The notes under the pieces were generated by a model. It was not told where the DNA came from and searched no databases. It saw only the letters and a list, made by a program, of their open reading frames with translations. From contig JAIRYX010000481.1 of NCBI GenBank assembly GCA_031267635.1, positions 1-6,878 on the forward strand: 6,878 nucleotides of DNA, read 5' to 3'. Below are positions 4,124 through 6,878 of the stretch, in pieces; within the stretch, counting starts at the first letter, position 1, and the number at the start of each line of letters is the position of its first letter. Source of the stretch: Planctomycetaceae bacterium. Its GTDB lineage: Bacteria; Planctomycetota; Planctomycetia; Pirellulales; Thermoguttaceae. A program made the position numbers and the translations under genes.

Positions 4124-6130
4124 ATGACCAAAACATTCCAACAAACATTTTTTACTATTTTGTGTATTTCTGTTGTGCTGATGACATGCAGTTGTACACA
4201 CGCACAAACAGACGATCTAAAAAAACAGATTCTTAACGAGTTCAAAGATTTTAAGGACTACGTTAAAAACAATGGAGATAGCCGTAAAGGTTATATTGGG
4301 AGAAAACAAAATGATAAACTTTCAATTTGGAAAAAAGCAGCTGAAGAAGGAATTGCCGAAGGACAGATTTTGTACGGACTGTACTTTATTGATGCAGAGA
4401 AAAACGATGCCGATGGAATAAAATGGTTACGTAAAGCCGCTGAACAAGGTCACGCCGAAGGTCAATGGAGACTCGGTGCCCGTTACACGCATGGTGATGA
4501 AATTTCTAAAGATGTAGTTGAGGCAGTCAAATGGTTTCGTAAATCTGCCGAGCAGGGAGATGACGAAGGTCAATTTTGCCTAGGTGTTTGTTACGACAAC
4601 GGCGACGGAGTTGATAAAAACTTAGAAGAGGCGGTCAAATGGTATCGTAAAGCGGCGGAGCAAGGACATGCAAAAGCCCAATATAATCTTGGTATTTGCT
4701 ATTACAACGGTAACGGAGTTAACAAAAACTTAGAAGAGGCGGTCAAATGGTGGCGTAAAGCGGCGGAACAAGGACATGCTGAAGCTCAAAGCAATCTTGG
4801 TATTTGCTATGACAACGGCGACGGAGTTGATAAAAACTTAGAAGAGGCGGTCAAATGGTATCGCAAAGCGGCGGAGCAAGGACATGCAAAAGCCCAATGC
4901 AATCTTGGTATTTGCTATTACAACGGTGATGGAGTTAGTAAAAACTTAGAAGAGGCGGTCAAATGGTGGCGTAAAGCGGCGGAACAAGGACATGCTGAAG
5001 CCCAAAACAATCTTGTCAAAGCCCAATATGATCTTGGAAACGGTGACGAAGATACTAAAAAATTAGAAGAGGTTGTTAAATTGTTACGAAAATCCGCTGA
5101 ACAAGGTCACGCCGAAGATCAATGGAGACTCGGTATTTACTATGCAGGTAGTAAAGGAGTTAGTAAAAACTTAGAAGAGGCGGTCAAATGGTATTGTAAA
5201 GCGGCAGAACAAGGACATACCAATGCCCAATACTCTCTTGGTATTTGCTATGAGAATGGTTACGGAGTTACCAAAAACTTAGAAGAGGCGGTCAAATGGT
5301 ATCACAAAGCCGCAGAACAAGGACATGCCGAAGCCCAACTCAGTCTTGGTATTTGTTATGACAACGGTGATGGAGTTAGTAAAAACTTAGAAGAGGCGGT
5401 CAAATGGTACCGCAAGGCGGCGGAACAAGGATTGGCCCAGGCACAATATAATCTTGGTATTTGCTATGAGAATGGTTACGGAGTTACCAAAAACTTAGAA
5501 GAGGCGGTCAAATGGTATCGCAAAGCGGCGGAACAAGGAGATGCCAAAGCCCAATACAATCTTGGTGTTTGCTATGCCAACGGTGACGAAGTTACTAAAA
5601 ACTTAGAAGAGGCGGTCAAATGGTATCGCAAAGCGGCGGAACAAGGACATGCCAATGCCCAATACAATCTTGGCGTTTGTTATTCCAGCGGTGGTGATGG
5701 TGTTACAAAAGATTTAGAAGAGGCGGTCAAATGGTATCGCAAAGCGGCGGAACAAGGACATGCCGAAGCCCAAAACAATCTTGGGGATTGCTATTTCAAA
5801 GGTTACGGTGTTACAAAAAATGAAGAAGAAGCGGTCTCATGGTATCATAAATCTGCCGAACAAGGAAAAGCAATGAGTCAATATAACCTCGGTGTATGCT
5901 ACTACTTTGGTAAAGGAGTTTCTGAAGATGCTGTTGAGGCAGTCAAATGGTTTCGTAAATCTGCCGAACAAAATAACCCCGATGGTCAATGGTTCCTCGG
6001 TTGTTGTTATGCCGAAGGTACAGGTTTAACAAGAGATGACGAAGAAGCGGTCAAATGGTGGCAAAAAGCCGCAGTACAAGGACATGAACGTGCAATCAAA
6101 GAATTAGAAGACTATAAAAAACTTCACTAG
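4124..6130 (+). CDS. Exported 16-unit Sel1-like repeat protein, SLR gene 3
   Basis: This is a 668-residue protein. Residues 1-27 are an export signal: K3, a hydrophobic core at 9-19, and LMTCSC with Cys 22 and 24. The -1 residue before Cys 22 is Thr, so the lipobox is poor; signal peptidase I cleavage after THA (25-27) is plausible. Residues 28-78 are a charged helical linker. Sixteen Sel1-like repeats span 79-655, mostly of exactly 36 residues with the consensus AQYNLGICYxNGxGVxKNLEEAVKWYRKAAEQGHA. Exceptions are repeat 1 (33 residues), a disrupted repeat 7 (292-330) and repeat 13 with one extra Gly (511-547). Twelve repeats carry Cys before the conserved Tyr. The tail ends LEDYKKLH. The predicted structure is a long superhelical solenoid for protein-protein binding; the ligand is unknown. 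AAGGA 10 bases upstream supports the start. No obvious terminator follows. Confidence 0.95.
   Translation: MTKTFQQTFFTILCISVVLMTCSCTHAQTDDLKKQILNEFKDFKDYVKNNGDSRKGYIGRKQNDKLSIWKKAAEEGIAEGQILYGLYFIDAEKNDADGIKWLRKAAEQGHAEGQWRLGARYTHGDEISKDVVEAVKWFRKSAEQGDDEGQFCLGVCYDNGDGVDKNLEEAVKWYRKAAEQGHAKAQYNLGICYYNGNGVNKNLEEAVKWWRKAAEQGHAEAQSNLGICYDNGDGVDKNLEEAVKWYRKAAEQGHAKAQCNLGICYYNGDGVSKNLEEAVKWWRKAAEQGHAEAQNNLVKAQYDLGNGDEDTKKLEEVVKLLRKSAEQGHAEDQWRLGIYYAGSKGVSKNLEEAVKWYCKAAEQGHTNAQYSLGICYENGYGVTKNLEEAVKWYHKAAEQGHAEAQLSLGICYDNGDGVSKNLEEAVKWYRKAAEQGLAQAQYNLGICYENGYGVTKNLEEAVKWYRKAAEQGDAKAQYNLGVCYANGDEVTKNLEEAVKWYRKAAEQGHANAQYNLGVCYSSGGDGVTKDLEEAVKWYRKAAEQGHAEAQNNLGDCYFKGYGVTKNEEEAVSWYHKSAEQGKAMSQYNLGVCYYFGKGVSEDAVEAVKWFRKSAEQNNPDGQWFLGCCYAEGTGLTRDDEEAVKWWQKAAVQGHERAIKELEDYKKLH
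4565..5764 (+). repeat. Homogenised 108-bp tandem coding repeats in SLR gene 3
   Basis: Repeats 3-6 (4565-4996) and 8-13 (5114-5764) are near-identical at the DNA level. The 20-mer TTAGAAGAGGCGGTCAAATG occurs ten times with no change, even at synonymous sites. Repeats 3-4 (4565-4780) and 5-6 (4781-4996) form two 216-bp units alternating DNGDGV and YNGxGV loops with WYRK and WWRK helices. Repeat 7 (4997-5113) interrupts the array. The outer repeats 1, 2 and 14-16 use different codons and are older. Confidence 0.93.
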
Positions 6131-6234
6131 TGTCCCTTTAAATTTGTTTAGTTTTTGTAATATTTTAATTTAACGATTGTTATGTTTTTTTGACCTGCAT
6201 TGATTTCAATTTTGTTTTTTTTAGCTGCGAAATG

Positions 6235-6375
6235 CGCGAAAGGAACTCAAAAGTTCGCGAAAAATTAGTTTCATACAATTTCGTGTGTTTCGTGTTAAAA
6301 AATTATTGACCGGACAGACAAAACGGTTTTGCTTGTCCAAAACTTACAATCCTTAAAAATAAGGAAAAACTTAAA
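6235..6375 (+). promoter_or_regulatory. 5' region of SLR gene 4 with extra 50-bp segment
   Basis: The region resembles 4041-4123. It contains GCGCGAAA, TTCGCGAAAAATTAG and TCATACAATTTCGTGT, then a 50-bp segment (6287-6336) missing from the SLR gene 3 leader, then CCAAAAC and the same TTAAAAATAAGGAAAAACTT before the ATG. AAGGA at 6361-6365 is the likely ribosome site. A small hairpin (GAACT/AGTTC, 6243-6256) lies near its start. 6131-6234 is AT-rich with T-runs but no convincing terminator stem. Confidence 0.55.
6312..6338. repeat. 27-bp near-palindrome in the SLR gene 4 leader
   Basis: GGACAGACAAAAC (6312-6324) pairs with GTTTTGCTTGTCC (6326-6338) around a single G, with mismatches only at two adjacent positions of the 13-bp arms. 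It occupies the right end of the 50-bp segment absent from the SLR gene 3 leader. Such dyads can be operators for dimeric regulators or RNA hairpins. It lies 37 bases before the ATG, so either could affect expression of this one gene. Confidence 0.7.
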
Positions 6376-6878
6376 ATGACCAAAACATTCCAACAAACAT
6401 TTTTTACGATTTTGTGTATTTCTGTTGTGCTGACGGCATGCAGTTGTACATACGCACAAACAGACGATCTAAAAAAACAGATTCTTAACGAGTTCAAAGA
6501 TTTTAAGGACTACGTTAAAAACAATGAATATAACCATGAAGGTTATATTGAGAAAAAGCAAAACGATAAACTTTCAATTTGGGAAAAAGCTGTTGAAGCA
6601 GGAATTGCCGAAGGACAATTTTTATACGGAATTTGCTGTATTGACACAGAGAAATATGACGAAGATGGTATAAAATGGATCCGTAAAGCCGCCGAACAAG
6701 GTAACGATGAAGCACAATTGCTGATTGCTAATACATACTCTTCTAATGCAGGTCATGAAAAAGAAGCGGTCAAATGGTATCGTAAAGCCGCAGAACAAGG
6801 AAATGCAATGGCTCAATTGATACTCGGCGGCTACTATGCAGAAGGTATCGGAGTTGATAAAAATTTAGAAGAAGCAGT
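6376..6878 (+). CDS. Exported Sel1-like repeat lipoprotein, SLR gene 4 (5' part, cut by window end)
   Basis: The frame is open from ATG 6376 to the last base (167 codons plus two bases). The first 50 codons differ from SLR gene 3 at only four bases. The signal peptide ends LTAC, a good lipobox with Cys 22, so this protein is a clearer lipoprotein than its neighbour. Residues 28-78 are the same charged linker, more diverged after codon 50. Sel1-like repeats begin at 79: a 33-residue unit (IKWIRKAAEQG), then one without the GxGV loop (112-144, EAVKWYRKAAEQG), then a canonical unit (LGGYYAEGIGVDKNLEEA) cut by the window edge. AAGGA 10 bases before the ATG supports the start. Total length and repeat number are unknown. 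The predicted role is protein binding at an outer- or inner-membrane surface; the partner is unknown. Confidence 0.93.
   Translation, partial: MTKTFQQTFFTILCISVVLTACSCTYAQTDDLKKQILNEFKDFKDYVKNNEYNHEGYIEKKQNDKLSIWEKAVEAGIAEGQFLYGICCIDTEKYDEDGIKWIRKAAEQGNDEAQLLIANTYSSNAGHEKEAVKWYRKAAEQGNAMAQLILGGYYAEGIGVDKNLEEA

Noticed and set aside
4565..5764. CRISPR-like regular repeats
   Set aside because: The 108-bp period is in frame, coding and continuous; there are no unique spacers between short palindromic repeats.
6306..6334. Sigma-70-type promoter starting at TTGACC
   Set aside because: Seventeen bases downstream the sequence is TTGCTT, a poor -10 box; the promoter consensus for this organism is unknown.
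4124..6878. Beta-lactamase (Hcp-type) or regulatory enzyme role for the SLR proteins
   Set aside because: SLR proteins are sometimes labelled this way, but only solenoid repeats and leaders are visible, with no catalytic domain.

Overview
The window is AT-rich bacterial DNA in which every supported gene is on the + strand. Most of it is a family of exported Sel1-like repeat (SLR) proteins. Four tandem SLR genes (1379-2572, 2679-3908, 4124-6130 and 6376 to the window end) each start with a signal peptide or lipoprotein-type leader, which suggests a Gram-negative-type cell that places them in the periplasm or on the surface. A formylglycine-generating-enzyme-like (FGE/SUMF1) fragment and weak or absent Shine-Dalgarno sites are also present. 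Together these would fit a PVC-group bacterium (Planctomycetota/Lentisphaerota) or a spirochaete, but no phylogenetic marker is present, so this is only a guess.

Layout. 1-90: last 29 codons of an unidentified gene. 53-346: an orphan FGE/C-type-lectin-fold C-terminus in another frame. Its GC-rich end looks like the variable region of a diversity-generating retroelement (DGR). 347-546: intergenic, dominated by a long imperfect inverted repeat. 547-1236: exported ankyrin-repeat protein. 1237-1378: inverted repeat plus a leader block. 1379-2572 and 2679-3908: two SLR lipoprotein-like genes with near-identical 5' leaders and signal peptides but different bodies. 3909-4123: intergenic, with a 15-bp tandem duplication and the first copy of a second leader block. 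4124-6130: a 668-residue protein of 16 SLRs, with a highly homogenised 108-bp DNA repeat array. 6131-6375: intergenic, with a second copy of that leader block carrying an extra 50-bp palindrome-bearing segment. 6376-6878: start of a fourth SLR gene, cut by the window end.

How the parts may work together. SLRs are alpha/alpha solenoids that bind other proteins. No enzyme, transporter or regulator beside them indicates a pathway. The pattern seen is two pairs of genes with a conserved front end (upstream region plus export signal) and a divergent repeat body. This fits expansion by duplication and recombination of a surface or periplasmic binding-protein family. The most notable item is the possible DGR target at the left end, because a solo variable-region-like cassette lies beside a family that varies by repeat recombination. 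No reverse transcriptase or template repeat is in the window, so DGR activity is inference only.
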